Assembly (NCBI GenBank): GCA_021778935.1
Contig: JAJYBQ010000080.1
Location: 1-9,192, forward strand
Direction: 5' to 3'
Length of the DNA: 9,192 bases
Source of the DNA: Pseudomonadota bacterium
GTDB taxonomy: Bacteria > Pseudomonadota > Gammaproteobacteria > Burkholderiales > Burkholderiaceae
The notes under the pieces: model-generated
Seen by the model: the letters and a program-made list of their open reading frames with translations, nothing else
Database searches by the model: none
What the model was told of the DNA's origin: nothing
Shown here: positions 1-7,148 of the stretch, piece by piece
Layout: every line of letters begins with the position of its first letter
Position numbering within the stretch: the first letter of the stretch is position 1
Translations under genes and position numbers: made by a program

Positions 1-633
1 TACGCTCGACACGACCATGTCGATCACGAGAAACGGAATGAAGATCATGAATCCGATCTGAAACGCGGTTTTCAGCTCGCTGGTCGCGAATGCTGGGATC
101 ACCACGCGGATCGGCAGGTCGGTGAGTTTCTTTGCCGCGGCGGCCTCCTTGTCCAGGCGCGCCATGCGTACGAAGAGCGCCAGGTCGTCGGGGCGCGTGT
201 GCTTGATCATGAAATCCTTCATCGGCAATGCCGCCGCCTGTGCCGCTTGCTCGAACGACATCTTCTGTTCCCGGAACGGGACGTAGGCGGTGTCGTAAAC
301 CCGGTCGAAGGTGGGGCCCATGACGAAGAAGGTGAGAAAGAGCGCGAGGCCGATGAGGACCTGGTTCGGCGGCGCCGTCTGCGTGCCGAGCGCCATGCGC
401 AGCAGCGAGAGGACGATCACGATCCGTGTGAACGCCGTGGTGAGCAGCAGGAGCGCCGGCAGGAAGCCTAGCGCGGTCAGGAAGATCAGGGTTTGCACCG
501 GCACGGAGTAGGTCGTGCCGTCGCCGCCGTGGGCGGCGGTGATGGCGATCGGCGTGACCTGCGCCAGTGCCGGATGCGCCGCGGCCAGCAGGAAGGCGCC
601 CAAGCCGGCCGGCAGGAAACGGGATCGGCTCAT
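1..633 (-). CDS. fliP: FliP, flagellar type III export gate protein (3' end cut off by window)
   Basis: This is the first 211 residues of FliP; the family is usually about 245-255 residues, so roughly the last 40 lie beyond base 1. FliP forms, with FliQ and FliR, the export gate in the inner membrane at the centre of the basal body. Residues 1-24 look like a cleavable signal peptide (hydrophobic stretch ending in ALA before QV), as is typical of FliP. Residues 44-80 hold the family signature region ([20 protein letters not shown] followed by [15 protein letters not shown]), then the conserved [20 protein letters not shown] at 83-102. A long polar segment (about 108-178) precedes the next membrane segment, which begins near 190 and runs off the edge. 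The ATG at 633 overlaps the fliO stop by four bases (ATGA), which fixes the start and implies coupled translation. It was missed by simple ORF calling only because its stop is outside the window. Confidence 0.97.
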   Translation of the reverse strand, partial: MSRSRFLPAGLGAFLLAAAHPALAQVTPIAITAAHGGDGTTYSVPVQTLIFLTALGFLPALLLLTTAFTRIVIVLSLLRMALGTQTAPPNQVLIGLALFLTFFVMGPTFDRVYDTAYVPFREQKMSFEQAAQAAALPMKDFMIKHTRPDDLALFVRMARLDKEAAAAKKLTDLPIRVVIPAFATSELKTAFQIGFMIFIPFLVIDMVVSSV

Positions 634-968
634 TGCGCGCCGCCCCGCAGGCGTTCCAGTAGCGCGCCGAACGCCGGCCCTGGTTGCGGCGACGCGGGAA
701 CGTCACCCTTTGCCACCGTGCCCAGCCGCGTGACGCCGCTCGCGCCCACCCCGAGCAGTACCCAGCGCTCGCCTACTTCCACGATGACGACCCGCTCGCG
801 TGGACCGAGCGCGAGCTGGGATACCACGCGCATCGGCCCGGCCCCCGCGCGCGGGGCGATTCCCATGCGACGCAGCCCCCAGACCGCAGCGGCGAACAGG
901 CCGAGCACGATCAACAGGGACGTGAACATCGGGAGAAATGACGGCATGCTGCTGGCTGCGTGATTCAT
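630..968 (-). CDS. fliO: FliO, export-gate assembly protein
   Basis: This is a 112-residue FliO, a small bitopic inner-membrane protein that helps FliP assemble into the export gate. There is one membrane segment at about residues 11-32 ([20 protein letters not shown]), then a basic GLRRMG junction and a cytoplasmic domain of about 75 residues with the family pattern of the form [28 protein letters not shown] (residues 47-74). Length is normal for the short FliO type. The reading frame stays open a long way upstream (to about 1400), but that part overlaps fliN in another frame and is not FliO-like. I chose the ATG at 968 because it places a short N-terminus before the membrane segment and leaves 35 bases after fliN. 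No good Shine-Dalgarno is visible there, and an ATG at 947 (residue 8) is an alternative. The stop overlaps the fliP start. Confidence 0.93.
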   Translation of the reverse strand: MNHAASSMPSFLPMFTSLLIVLGLFAAAVWGLRRMGIAPRAGAGPMRVVSQLALGPRERVVIVEVGERWVLLGVGASGVTRLGTVAKGDVPASPQPGPAFGALLERLRGGAQ

Positions 969-1003
969 CTGGGCGCTTGCTCGCAAGACGTTGGGAAGCC
1001 CGC

Positions 1004-1435
1004 CTACTTGTTGATTCTGCGCATGCGTTCGCTCGGCGTAACGATGTCCGTGAGCCGGATGCCGAACTTTTCGTTGACGACCACCACCTCGCCTTGCGCG
1101 ATGAGGCAACCGTTGACGAGCACGTCCATCGGCTCCCCGGCCAGCGCGTCGAGTTCGATCACCGATCCCTGCGCCAGTTGCAGGATGTGCTTGATCGGGA
1201 TGCGCGTGCGCCCCAATTCCACGGTCAATTGAACGGGGATGTCGAGGATGAAATCCAGGCCCTGCGCGCCCTCCGCGCCGTCGCCCGGGATGAGGTTCGG
1301 AAAGATGTTGGCGGGCTGAGCCAGTCCCTCGACCTCCGCCGAAGGCGTGACGTTTCCGCTTCCGGAGGACGCCGCCTGCTCGGCGAGCGCCGCGCCCCAA
1401 TCATCTTCGGCGCTGGGTTTTCCGGTTTCGTTCAT
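1004..1435 (-). CDS. fliN: FliN, flagellar motor switch / C-ring protein
   Basis: FliN is a 143-residue component of the cytoplasmic C-ring, where with FliM it sets rotation direction and also docks the FliH-FliI export complex. Residues 1-60 are an acidic, Ala/Ser/Gly-rich, probably disordered leader. Residues 61-139 form the SpoA-type domain: FILDIPVQLTVELGRTRIPI, then QGSVIELDALAGEPMDVLVN, then GEVVVVNEKFGIRLTDIV, all typical of FliN. The ATG overlaps the fliM stop by four bases, and a strong Shine-Dalgarno (AGGAGA at 1448-1443) lies seven bases upstream inside fliM, so the start is secure. The length is close to E. coli FliN (about 137). Confidence 0.98.
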   Translation of the reverse strand: MNETGKPSAEDDWGAALAEQAASSGSGNVTPSAEVEGLAQPANIFPNLIPGDGAEGAQGLDFILDIPVQLTVELGRTRIPIKHILQLAQGSVIELDALAGEPMDVLVNGCLIAQGEVVVVNEKFGIRLTDIVTPSERMRRINK

Positions 1436-2439
1436 GTTTCCGTCTCCTGGAGTGCCAGGTTTTCATTGGACTGCGAGTACCGCAGCAGACGCTCGGCGCG
1501 GACCGCGACATGGCCGTTGGTGGAGCCGAATCGGCATTCGAGAATCGGCACACCATCCACCTTCACCGGGATGATTTCGCGGATCGAAAGCGGGATGAAA
1601 TCGCCGACCTTCAAGTGGACCAGTTCGCCGACCGTCAATTTGGCGGTGGCAAGTTCGGCGACCAGTTCCACATCGGCGGACTGCACCTGCTGGGTGAGTT
1701 GCTGCATCCAGCGGCGGTTCGGTTCGGCACCGTCGGCCTGGATCGACGAATACAACACATCACGGATCGGTTCGAGCGTCGAATAGGGGAAACAGACGTG
1801 GATCTCGCCGCCCGTGTCACCGAATTCCACGTTGAAGGTGATCGCGACCACGATTTCGGAGGGCGATGCGATGTTCGCGAACTGCGTGTGCATTTCGGAG
1901 CGCTGGTGGTGAAACTGGAACTGGAACAGCGTTCCCCATGCCTTGGTGTATTCCGCGAGCGTCACGTCGAGCAACCGCTGGATGATCCGCTGCTCGGTGG
2001 GCGAGAAATCACGACCTTCGATACGAAAATGCTGTTTGCCGCTGCCGCCGAACAGCGTGTCGATCGCGCAGAACACCAGATTTGGATCGAAGATCACCAG
2101 ACCTTGTCCGCGCAACGGCGAAAGCGAGATCACATTGATGTTCGTCGGTACGACGATGTCCCGCAGGAATACCGAGTACTTGATCACGCGGACTGGTCCG
2201 ACCGAAATCTCCGGGCTCCGCCGCATGAAATTGAATAAGGCGACGCGCAGGTTGCGGGCGAAGCGCTCGTTGACGATCTCCATCGTCGGCATCCGCCCGC
2301 GGACGATGCGCTCCTGGCTCGACAGGTCGTAGTTGCGGATCCCGTCGGGGGCGGCATCCTTCTCGATCTTCTGCGATTCTCCGGTGACGCCTTCGAGCAA
2401 GGCATCGACTTCATCCTGAGAAAGGAACTGGTCGGACAT
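1432..2439 (-). CDS. fliM: FliM, flagellar motor switch protein
   Basis: FliM is a 335-residue C-ring protein that links FliG to FliN and receives phosphorylated CheY. The N-terminus carries the conserved CheY-binding peptide (FLSQDEVDALLEGV, residues 5-18), followed by a variable linker to about residue 35. The CheC-like middle domain runs from about 40 to 230 and contains the GGxG motif (GGSG, residues 131-134) known to contact FliG, followed by EGRDFSPTEQRII. A SpoA-type C-terminal domain (about 250-320; GDFIPLSIREIIPVKVDGVPI at 279-299) pairs with FliN. Length and motifs match full, functional FliM. It starts 13 bases after fliL and its TGA overlaps the fliN ATG. The visible Shine-Dalgarno is weak (GGAA), so coupling to fliL translation is likely. 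Presence of the intact CheY motif implies a chemotaxis system elsewhere in the genome (inference). Confidence 0.98.
   Translation of the reverse strand: MSDQFLSQDEVDALLEGVTGESQKIEKDAAPDGIRNYDLSSQERIVRGRMPTMEIVNERFARNLRVALFNFMRRSPEISVGPVRVIKYSVFLRDIVVPTNINVISLSPLRGQGLVIFDPNLVFCAIDTLFGGSGKQHFRIEGRDFSPTEQRIIQRLLDVTLAEYTKAWGTLFQFQFHHQRSEMHTQFANIASPSEIVVAITFNVEFGDTGGEIHVCFPYSTLEPIRDVLYSSIQADGAEPNRRWMQQLTQQVQSADVELVAELATAKLTVGELVHLKVGDFIPLSIREIIPVKVDGVPILECRFGSTNGHVAVRAERLLRYSQSNENLALQETET
1443..1448 (-). promoter_or_regulatory. Ribosome binding site of fliN
   Basis: AGGAGA seven bases before the fliN ATG at 1435, embedded in the last codons of fliM. It decides the fliN start and supports independent re-initiation rather than reliance only on coupling through the ATGA overlap. 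Confidence 0.8.
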
Positions 2440-2452
2440 GGCGTTGTTCCGG

Positions 2453-2944
2453 TCACTGGATGATCATGTGGACGATGAGGACGGCGCTGACGGGGTTGTC
2501 GATCTTTCCCCCGGCGAGCGCCTTGTTGACGGCGACGACCAGCGCCTGTTCGAGCTTTGTCTTCCCCGCGTCGGTGATCAGGCTCGCTTCGGTCTGCGAA
2601 CTCAGCACCGGGATCACTGCATTGCGCACGACCGGGACATAATCCTTCAGGTATTCGCCGGCGTCGACGGACCTGGCCTCGAATGTGAGCTTGATCTGGA
2701 GGTACTTGTCGGGATCCACCAGGTTGACGGTGAAGTTCTCGAATTCGACGAAGGTCGGTTTTTCCTCCTTCTTCTTTTCTGCCGCGTCCTTCGCCGCCTG
2801 CGCTGGCGATTCCGGCTTCTTCACCATGAGAAAGTAGTACGCCGCACCGCCCCCGGCTGCGAGCAGCAGCACCACGATGGCGATGAGTATCGGCAGTTTC
2901 GACTTCTTCTTGCCGCCTTCCGCTGCTTGCTTGGTTTCCGCCAT
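2453..2944 (-). CDS. fliL: FliL, stator-associated basal body protein
   Basis: FliL is a 163-residue single-pass inner-membrane protein that surrounds or supports the stator units of the motor. A short cytoplasmic Lys-rich head (KKKSK, residues 12-16) is followed by a membrane helix at about 17-41 (LPILIAIVVLLLAAGGGAAYY). Next comes a charged Ala/Lys/Glu linker (about 42-62, with EKKKEEK) and then the periplasmic domain, beginning FVEFENFTVNLVDPDKYLQIKLTFEA near residue 65 and ending HMIIQ as is typical of the family. Length is normal. It is the first gene after the only large gap in the cluster and sits about 42 bases downstream of the sigma-28-like -10 element, so it probably heads a transcript fliL-M-N-O-P. 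Two possible ribosome sites precede the ATG: GAGGG ten bases upstream and GGAAG two bases upstream; the former has the better spacing. Confidence 0.97.
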   Translation of the reverse strand: MAETKQAAEGGKKKSKLPILIAIVVLLLAAGGGAAYYFLMVKKPESPAQAAKDAAEKKKEEKPTFVEFENFTVNLVDPDKYLQIKLTFEARSVDAGEYLKDYVPVVRNAVIPVLSSQTEASLITDAGKTKLEQALVVAVNKALAGGKIDNPVSAVLIVHMIIQ

Positions 2945-2971
2945 GGCTTCCGAACCCTCGGTAACGAATTC

Positions 2972-3006
2972 TTCCGCGGCGGGCCTCTATCGGCACGTCC
3001 GCGGAA
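2972..3006. repeat. Perfect 8-bp inverted repeat flanking the fliL promoter -10 element
   Basis: TTCCGCGG at 2972-2979 and CCGCGGAA at 2999-3006, separated by 19 bases. Each arm also contains the self-complementary hexamer CCGCGG. One arm sits in the sigma-28 promoter spacer and the other at the predicted start site, bracketing GCCGATAG. It could be an operator or simply a chance GC-rich repeat; no known binding protein is recognised. Confidence 0.55.
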
Positions 3007-3013
3007 ATCTTGA
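2987..3013 (-). promoter_or_regulatory. Sigma-28 (FliA)-type promoter reading into fliL
   Basis: On the minus strand the gap contains TCAAGATT (3013-3006), then exactly 11 bases, then GCCGATAG (2994-2987). The established flagellar sigma-28 consensus is TAAAGTTT (often TCAAG in other proteobacteria) - 11 bases - GCCGATAA, so the -10 element matches at seven of eight positions, the -35 core is recognisable, and the spacing is exact. Transcription would start near 2980, giving a leader of about 36 bases to the fliL ATG at 2944. It lies in the only non-coding gap of the cluster, which greatly lowers the chance that it is a random match. Activity itself is inferred, not shown. Confidence 0.8.
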
Positions 3014-3047
3014 GAGGGATTATTCGGAAACGACGCGCGAACCGGTC

Positions 3048-3071
3048 GCGGGAAATTCGTGGCTTTCCCGC
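3048..3071. repeat. Hairpin immediately after the fliK stop codon
   Basis: GCGGGAAA (3048-3055) and TTTCCCGC (3064-3071) form a perfect 8-bp stem with an 8-base loop, seven bases after the fliK TAA. In the fliK transcript no U-tract follows, so it is not a canonical intrinsic terminator there; it may stabilise the 3' end or attenuate read-through. On the opposite strand the stem is followed by TTCGTTTTT (3072-3080), so it resembles a weak terminator for antisense transcripts. A second small stem (CGCGA 3036-3040 with TCGCG 3046-3050) shares bases 3048-3050 and could not form at the same time. Confidence 0.55.
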
Positions 3072-3078
3072 TTCGTTT

Positions 3079-4542
3079 TTACGCGAAAGTATCCACGAGG
3101 CGCAGGCTGCTTGTGCTAGCGCGGCCGGCGGTCGCCGTCAGCGCGGCCGGTGCGGCGATGGATCCGCCGGCTCCGGCGTTGCCGGTGCGGCCCCGGTTGC
3201 CGGAGGCGGAGCGTTGCGGAAGGGGGTTGTGCGCCGAGCCATTGCCGACGTGCGCATCGGCAAGTTGCAAGCCGTTCTGCTGAAACATTTCTTGCAGGTG
3301 CGGCAGCGCCTGCTGCATGGCGTCCCGCGTCGCCTCATGATGCGCCGTCAGCGCCAGGGTCGCGACCTGGCCGTTCATCTGGATCGAGACGCTCACCGGC
3401 CCGAGTTCTACCGGGTGCAGGGACAACTGCGCGCTGTGCGTGCCGTTCTGGGCGAGCAGCACGATGCGGCTGGCGAAATCCGATGCGAAACCGGGTGTGC
3501 CGACGGGAGCGGCGACCTGTGCCGTCGCTGCGGGCCCGGTCATGCTCGACATCGGCGACATGCCTGACGCCAGCGAGGTCATCGGCGATACGGCCCCCGC
3601 GGCGCCCACGCCGGTAGGGACTCCCGGGGCGGTGCCTCCGCCCGGAGCAGCTGTGCCGCCGCCGGTATGCGGCGGGCCGGCGGAAACGGCGGCCGCCAGG
3701 TCGGCGCCGAAAGGGGCTTGGGAGCCGGCTCCGGCCGTCCCACTGCTGCCGGGGTCGTTCGTCGCGGTTGCGGTGCCTGCCGCCGCACGGTTGGCCGCGT
3801 CGTTGGTTGTGGACCCGTTGCCGGCCTTGCCGCCGGTCGTGAGCAGGCTGCCGCCATGGGTGTCGATGCTGTGGTTCGCCCGGGTGCGTACCAGGGTTGC
3901 CCGGGATGCGGGCGGTAGCGTCATCGAGGCAGCAACCGTCGCGGTCGCCGAACCGGAGGCCCCGGTCGCGGCGACCGCGCTCCCTGCCGGGCCGCCGGAC
4001 GGCGCGGGCGGGTGGGTGGGCGCGGTGAGGTGCATCGCGGCGGCAAGCGCTTGCTGCACCGGATCGTTCGCGGCGCGCGAGGCCGACGCCGACGATCCGG
4101 TTGTCGGATGCGGCTTGCCGTGTGCGGTGGCGGGCTTGGCGGGATCTTTCGGTTGTGCGGTCGATGCCGTTGTCGACGCGGCAGTCGCCGAAGCGGCCGA
4201 ACCCGATCCTGGGGGTTCCGGGTTGCCCGATGGGCGGCTTCCGCCGCCGGGGCTGGTCGGCCCGCCCGGTTGGGAGGGGTCGTTCGGGGGAGCCGGCGGA
4301 TCCCCGGATGCTTGCGCCGCGGCCTCGCCGCGACCTGCCGAGGACGACGACGTGCTTGCCGGCGGCGCCCCCGTTGGGCCAGGGGGCGGTTTCCCGGCCA
4401 CCTGGGCCATGACGGATGCGAACGGGGGGGGCGATGCCCCGGGCGCGGCCCCCGTCGGTGCGGCGGAGGAGGGCTGGCCGGAGTCGATCGGTGGCGACGT
4501 CGGGGCGGGATCGCTGGCGGCGAGGAGCGCAAACGGGATCAT
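3079..4542 (-). CDS. fliK: FliK, flagellar hook-length control protein
   Basis: FliK is a 487-residue secreted molecular ruler that measures hook length and then switches export specificity through FlhB. Residues 1 to about 350 are low-complexity, rich in Ala, Gly, Pro, Ser and Thr, with no fold I can recognise. The conserved C-terminal hook-length domain (Flg_hook) lies at about 354-435: SDFASRIVLLAQNGTHSAQL, then the signature LSLHPVELGPVSVSI (373-387; LxPxxLGxV), then helical segments around HHEATRDAMQQALPHLQEMF. After it is a disordered Gly/Asn/Ala-rich tail to the stop. The protein is longer than E. coli FliK (about 375) because of the middle region. The ATG overlaps the fliJ stop by four bases and is preceded by GGAGA (4550-4546), so the start is well supported. 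Position after fliJ is usual. Codons 38-40 form a C8 run. The middle region is so biased that long antisense frames stay open across it; these are not genes. Confidence 0.96.
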   Translation of the reverse strand: MIPFALLAASDPAPTSPPIDSGQPSSAAPTGAAPGASPPPFASVMAQVAGKPPPGPTGAPPASTSSSSAGRGEAAAQASGDPPAPPNDPSQPGGPTSPGGGSRPSGNPEPPGSGSAASATAASTTASTAQPKDPAKPATAHGKPHPTTGSSASASRAANDPVQQALAAAMHLTAPTHPPAPSGGPAGSAVAATGASGSATATVAASMTLPPASRATLVRTRANHSIDTHGGSLLTTGGKAGNGSTTNDAANRAAAGTATATNDPGSSGTAGAGSQAPFGADLAAAVSAGPPHTGGGTAAPGGGTAPGVPTGVGAAGAVSPMTSLASGMSPMSSMTGPAATAQVAAPVGTPGFASDFASRIVLLAQNGTHSAQLSLHPVELGPVSVSIQMNGQVATLALTAHHEATRDAMQQALPHLQEMFQQNGLQLADAHVGNGSAHNPLPQRSASGNRGRTGNAGAGGSIAAPAALTATAGRASTSSLRLVDTFA

Positions 4543-5018
4543 GGTTCTCCGATCGCAGATGCGGGGTATCCCCCGGGAGTGGCAAGACGGCGCTCGAACG
4601 CGCGCTGGGCCAGTTCGTCCATGTGGTTTTGTTCGCGGCGGGCGTCGCGCAGCCGCTCCGCCTCCGCACGCCGTGTCATCAGCGTTTCGAGACTGCCCAG
4701 TTTCCGCTCGCAGTGCACGACGTCCTCGGACGCATGCCGGACGGCGTGCTCGCGAGCCTCGAGTTCCTGCTCCTGGGATGCCACGGCGAGTTGCAACCGG
4801 CCAAGAAACGCCCGTTGATTGCGTTCCGCGCTCGGGTCCCGCGCCTCGCCGGCGCGGGGAAGCGCGCGGCCGTCATACTCGGCTGCGTAGCGGCGCAGCA
4901 TTTCGCCGTGTGCGCGTGCTTGCTCGAGGGTTCGCAACAGGTTGGCATGTCGTGCCTGTGCGGCCTGGAGACGTTTTCGGGCCAGTTCGAGAAGGACGGT
5001 GGCGGTGGCTGGATTCAT
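4539..5018 (-). CDS. fliJ: FliJ, export ATPase stalk protein
   Basis: FliJ is a 159-residue cytoplasmic protein that inserts into the FliI hexamer like a rotary stalk, contacts FlhA, and helps recycle export chaperones. The sequence is almost entirely charged helix and should form an antiparallel coiled coil: residues about 7-48 ([20 protein letters not shown] and onward) and about 65-145 (rich in Arg, Glu, Ala, Gln, with [20 protein letters not shown]). The last 15 residues ([14 protein letters not shown]) are unstructured. FliJ proteins are poorly conserved, so the call rests on length, coiled-coil composition and position directly after fliI and before fliK, with four-base overlaps on both sides. 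No strong Shine-Dalgarno is seen, so translation is probably coupled to fliI. Confidence 0.93.
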   Translation of the reverse strand: MNPATATVLLELARKRLQAAQARHANLLRTLEQARAHGEMLRRYAAEYDGRALPRAGEARDPSAERNQRAFLGRLQLAVASQEQELEAREHAVRHASEDVVHCERKLGSLETLMTRRAEAERLRDARREQNHMDELAQRAFERRLATPGGYPASAIGEP

Positions 5019-6454
5019 GACGAGAAGCTCGGGATTCCTTGGACGAGGCTTGCCAGTGCGGTTTGCGCATGGACGAGGGGTGCGCGCTCTTCCATCGCTT
5101 GACGAAGAAAGCCTTCCATCTGCGGGTGGGCTTCGATCGCCGCATCGAGTGCCGGGTCTGCGCCCGGCACATAGGCGCCGACGGCCAACAGATCGCGGTT
5201 GCGCTGATATCGGGAGTAGGCGTTGCGGAATCGCCGCGCCGCGTCGATCTGCTGCGGGGTACAGACGGAGGTCATGACGCGGGACACCGAGGCTTCAATG
5301 TCGATTGCGGGGAAGTGCCCGGATTCGGCCAGTTTGCGCGATAGCACGATGTGGCCGTCGAGAATGGCCCGCGCGGAGTCGGCAATCGGGTCCTGCAGGT
5401 CGTCGCCCTCGGTGAGCACGGTATAGAACCCGGTAATCGATCCTTCCCCGGGGCCGGCATTGCCGGCCCGCTCGACCAGCTGTGGCAGCCTGGCGAATAC
5501 CGACGGAGGGTAGCCCTTGGTCGCGGGCGGCTCGCCGATGGCCAGTGCGATCTCCCGGGCGGCCATTGCATAGCGGGTGAGCGAGTCCATGAGCAGCAGG
5601 ACGTTGCGCCCATGGTCACGGAAATATTCGGCGATCGCCGTGGCGTAGGAGGCACCCTGCATCCGCACCAGCGGTGTGGTGTCGGCGGGTGCCACCACCA
5701 CCACGGCCCGTGCCAATCCCTCCGGACCCAGGATTTCGTCGATGAATTCCTTGACTTCTCGACCTCGTTCGCCGATCAGCCCGACCACGATCACGTCGGC
5801 GGCGGTATACCGCGCCATCATGCCCAGCAGAACGCTTTTCCCGACCCCCGAACCGGCGAAAAGGCCGATCCGTTGCCCCCGGCCTACCGTCAGCAGCGCA
5901 TTGATCGCCCGCACCCCGACGTCGAGCGGCGTCCGGACCGGATCGCGGCGCATGGCGTTGATCGGGCGGCTCAGCAAGGTGCGCGACTCGATGTCGGCAC
6001 CGGGGCGGGGCGCCAGGGGACCGTCGGTGTCGAGCGGTACGCCGTTCGGGTCGAGCACCCGGCCTAGCAAGGCGGCTCCCATCGGCAGCCGGCGGGTGCG
6101 GTCCTCCGCGCGGCGCCAAGGATGATTGCGTTGACCGAATCGTGGCCGCAGCGCTTCCGGGTCCTGCGCGATCACCATCGCGCCGGGGCGGATGCCCTGC
6201 GGCTCGACGGTCGGCATCAGGAACAGGCGTTCGCCCGCGAATCCGACGACCTCGGCATCGAGTTGGGCACCGTCATCCTGGACGATCACGGCCCGTGCCC
6301 CAACGGGCAGTTTGAGTCCGATCGCCTCCAGCACCAGTCCCGCGGAGCGGGTCAGCCGCCCGCGCTGCGCCAGAGGTTCCGCATGGTGCGCAATGCCGCG
6401 GCACTCTTCGAGAAACCGTACCAGACTGCGCGACGGTTCGGCGATCGCGTTCAC
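5015..6454 (-). CDS. fliI: FliI, flagellum-specific export ATPase
   Basis: FliI is a 479-residue ATPase, homologous to the F1 beta subunit, that energises and orders flagellar type III export with FliH and FliJ. An N-terminal beta-barrel domain (about 30-105) is followed by the catalytic core: Walker A AGSGVGKS (200-207, Lys206), the catalytic glutamate in [13 protein letters not shown] (Glu229), Walker [14 protein letters not shown] (284-296, Asp290), then [16 protein letters not shown] and [20 protein letters not shown] (355-374), and a helical C-terminal domain. All key residues are present. The start is GTG, not ATG: it overlaps the fliH stop (GTGA) and has an excellent Shine-Dalgarno, AAGGAGA at 6465-6459. 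The stop overlaps fliJ. Homology to type III secretion ATPases exists, but the fli neighbours settle the assignment. Confidence 0.98.
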   Translation of the reverse strand: MNAIAEPSRSLVRFLEECRGIAHHAEPLAQRGRLTRSAGLVLEAIGLKLPVGARAVIVQDDGAQLDAEVVGFAGERLFLMPTVEPQGIRPGAMVIAQDPEALRPRFGQRNHPWRRAEDRTRRLPMGAALLGRVLDPNGVPLDTDGPLAPRPGADIESRTLLSRPINAMRRDPVRTPLDVGVRAINALLTVGRGQRIGLFAGSGVGKSVLLGMMARYTAADVIVVGLIGERGREVKEFIDEILGPEGLARAVVVVAPADTTPLVRMQGASYATAIAEYFRDHGRNVLLLMDSLTRYAMAAREIALAIGEPPATKGYPPSVFARLPQLVERAGNAGPGEGSITGFYTVLTEGDDLQDPIADSARAILDGHIVLSRKLAESGHFPAIDIEASVSRVMTSVCTPQQIDAARRFRNAYSRYQRNRDLLAVGAYVPGADPALDAAIEAHPQMEGFLRQAMEERAPLVHAQTALASLVQGIPSFSS

Positions 6455-7134
6455 GGCGTCTCCTTGGCCTCGTGCAGGTCCGGCGGCCCATCACAGGTCG
6501 GTTCGCAGCCAAGGACTTCCAGCGTGCGCCGCCAGCGCGTCGCAATGGTCGCGTCGATTTCCAGTTGCGACGTATCCACGCGGCAGCCCCCTGGTTCGAT
6601 GGTCGGATCTTCAACGAAACGGCAGCCACGGAGATGGCCGTCCTCCGCCAGCGCATCACGCACGAAAATGAAGTCCGCCGACGACAGGCGCACGGTCGGG
6701 TGGCCGTGCGACTCGGTCACCAGCGCGAGCGCCTCGCGCACCACCGGGAGGATCGCGTCGCGCTGGGTGCGGACCTCGCGGCGCAGCACCTGGGCTGCGA
6801 TCTCGATGGCCAGGTCGAGCAGCGCGTCGGCACCCTGCGCGGTCAATTCCTCGAATCGCGCCTGCATTCGTGCCAGGATGAATTCCAGCCGCTGCAGGTC
6901 GGCGGCCCGCGCCTGCTGGGCGGCGCGCCGGACTTCCGCGGCGGCGTCGGCGTAGCCTTGGGCGCGCCCTTCCTCGTAGCCGCTTTGCCGTTCCTGCGCG
7001 GCGTGCAGGCCGTCGCGCGGCGTGAGCCGCTTCGCGGTCGCGAGGGTGGCGCCATTGGCAAGCGGATGTAGTTCCCACGACGTCGTGCGTTGGGATGGCG
7101 CGGGCGGCCGGAGGTGGCGATTCGTGCTGGGCAT
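6451..7134 (-). CDS. fliH: FliH, regulator of the export ATPase
   Basis: FliH is a 227-residue dimeric partner that holds FliI, restrains its ATPase activity, and tethers it to FliN and FlhA. The variable N-terminus contains one tryptophan at residue 20 (TTSWELHPL), in the place where FliH tryptophans are known to bind FlhA and FliN. Next comes a Gly-spaced helix with the GxxxG-like pattern ([12 protein letters not shown], about 52-63) and a long charged coiled coil to about 115. The C-terminal domain is the typical FliH/YscL fold ([20 protein letters not shown] and, near the end, the pattern [22 protein letters not shown]). It starts 14 bases after fliG, without a clear Shine-Dalgarno, and its TGA overlaps the fliI GTG. 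Length is close to E. coli FliH (about 230). Confidence 0.96.
   Translation of the reverse strand: MPSTNRHLRPPAPSQRTTSWELHPLANGATLATAKRLTPRDGLHAAQERQSGYEEGRAQGYADAAAEVRRAAQQARAADLQRLEFILARMQARFEELTAQGADALLDLAIEIAAQVLRREVRTQRDAILPVVREALALVTESHGHPTVRLSSADFIFVRDALAEDGHLRGCRFVEDPTIEPGGCRVDTSQLEIDATIATRWRRTLEVLGCEPTCDGPPDLHEAKETP
6459..6465 (-). promoter_or_regulatory. Ribosome binding site of fliI (supports GTG start)
   Basis: AAGGAGA lies four bases before the GTG at 6454, inside the end of fliH. It is the strongest ribosome site in the window and is the reason for preferring the GTG over any later start; the next upstream frame is occupied by fliH. Confidence 0.8.
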
Positions 7135-7148
7135 GGTTGTCGACTCGG

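Noticed and set aside
969..1400. Upstream extension of fliO in the same frame (to 256 residues)
   Set aside because: The extension overlaps fliN fully and is Arg/Gly/His-rich without FliO similarity; the FliO-like part starts at about 968.
1510..2238. 242-residue open frame on the plus strand opposite fliM
   Set aside because: Rich in His, Asp and Arg, typical of an antisense shadow; fliM on the other strand is certain.
2184..2996. 270-residue minus-strand frame over fliL and fliM
   Set aside because: An out-of-frame shadow, Arg/Gly-rich, overlapping two genes with clear family motifs in the neighbouring frame.
3048..3071. Intrinsic terminator ending the fliF-K transcript
   Set aside because: The stem is good, but no U-tract follows on the minus strand, so a terminator call is not justified; it is listed as a hairpin only.
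3440..5020. 526-residue open frame on the plus strand opposite fliK and fliJ
   Set aside because: It is antisense to two well-supported genes and its product is Ala/Gly/Pro-rich with no recognisable domain. Long open antisense frames are expected opposite GC-rich, Ala/Pro/Gly-rich coding DNA.
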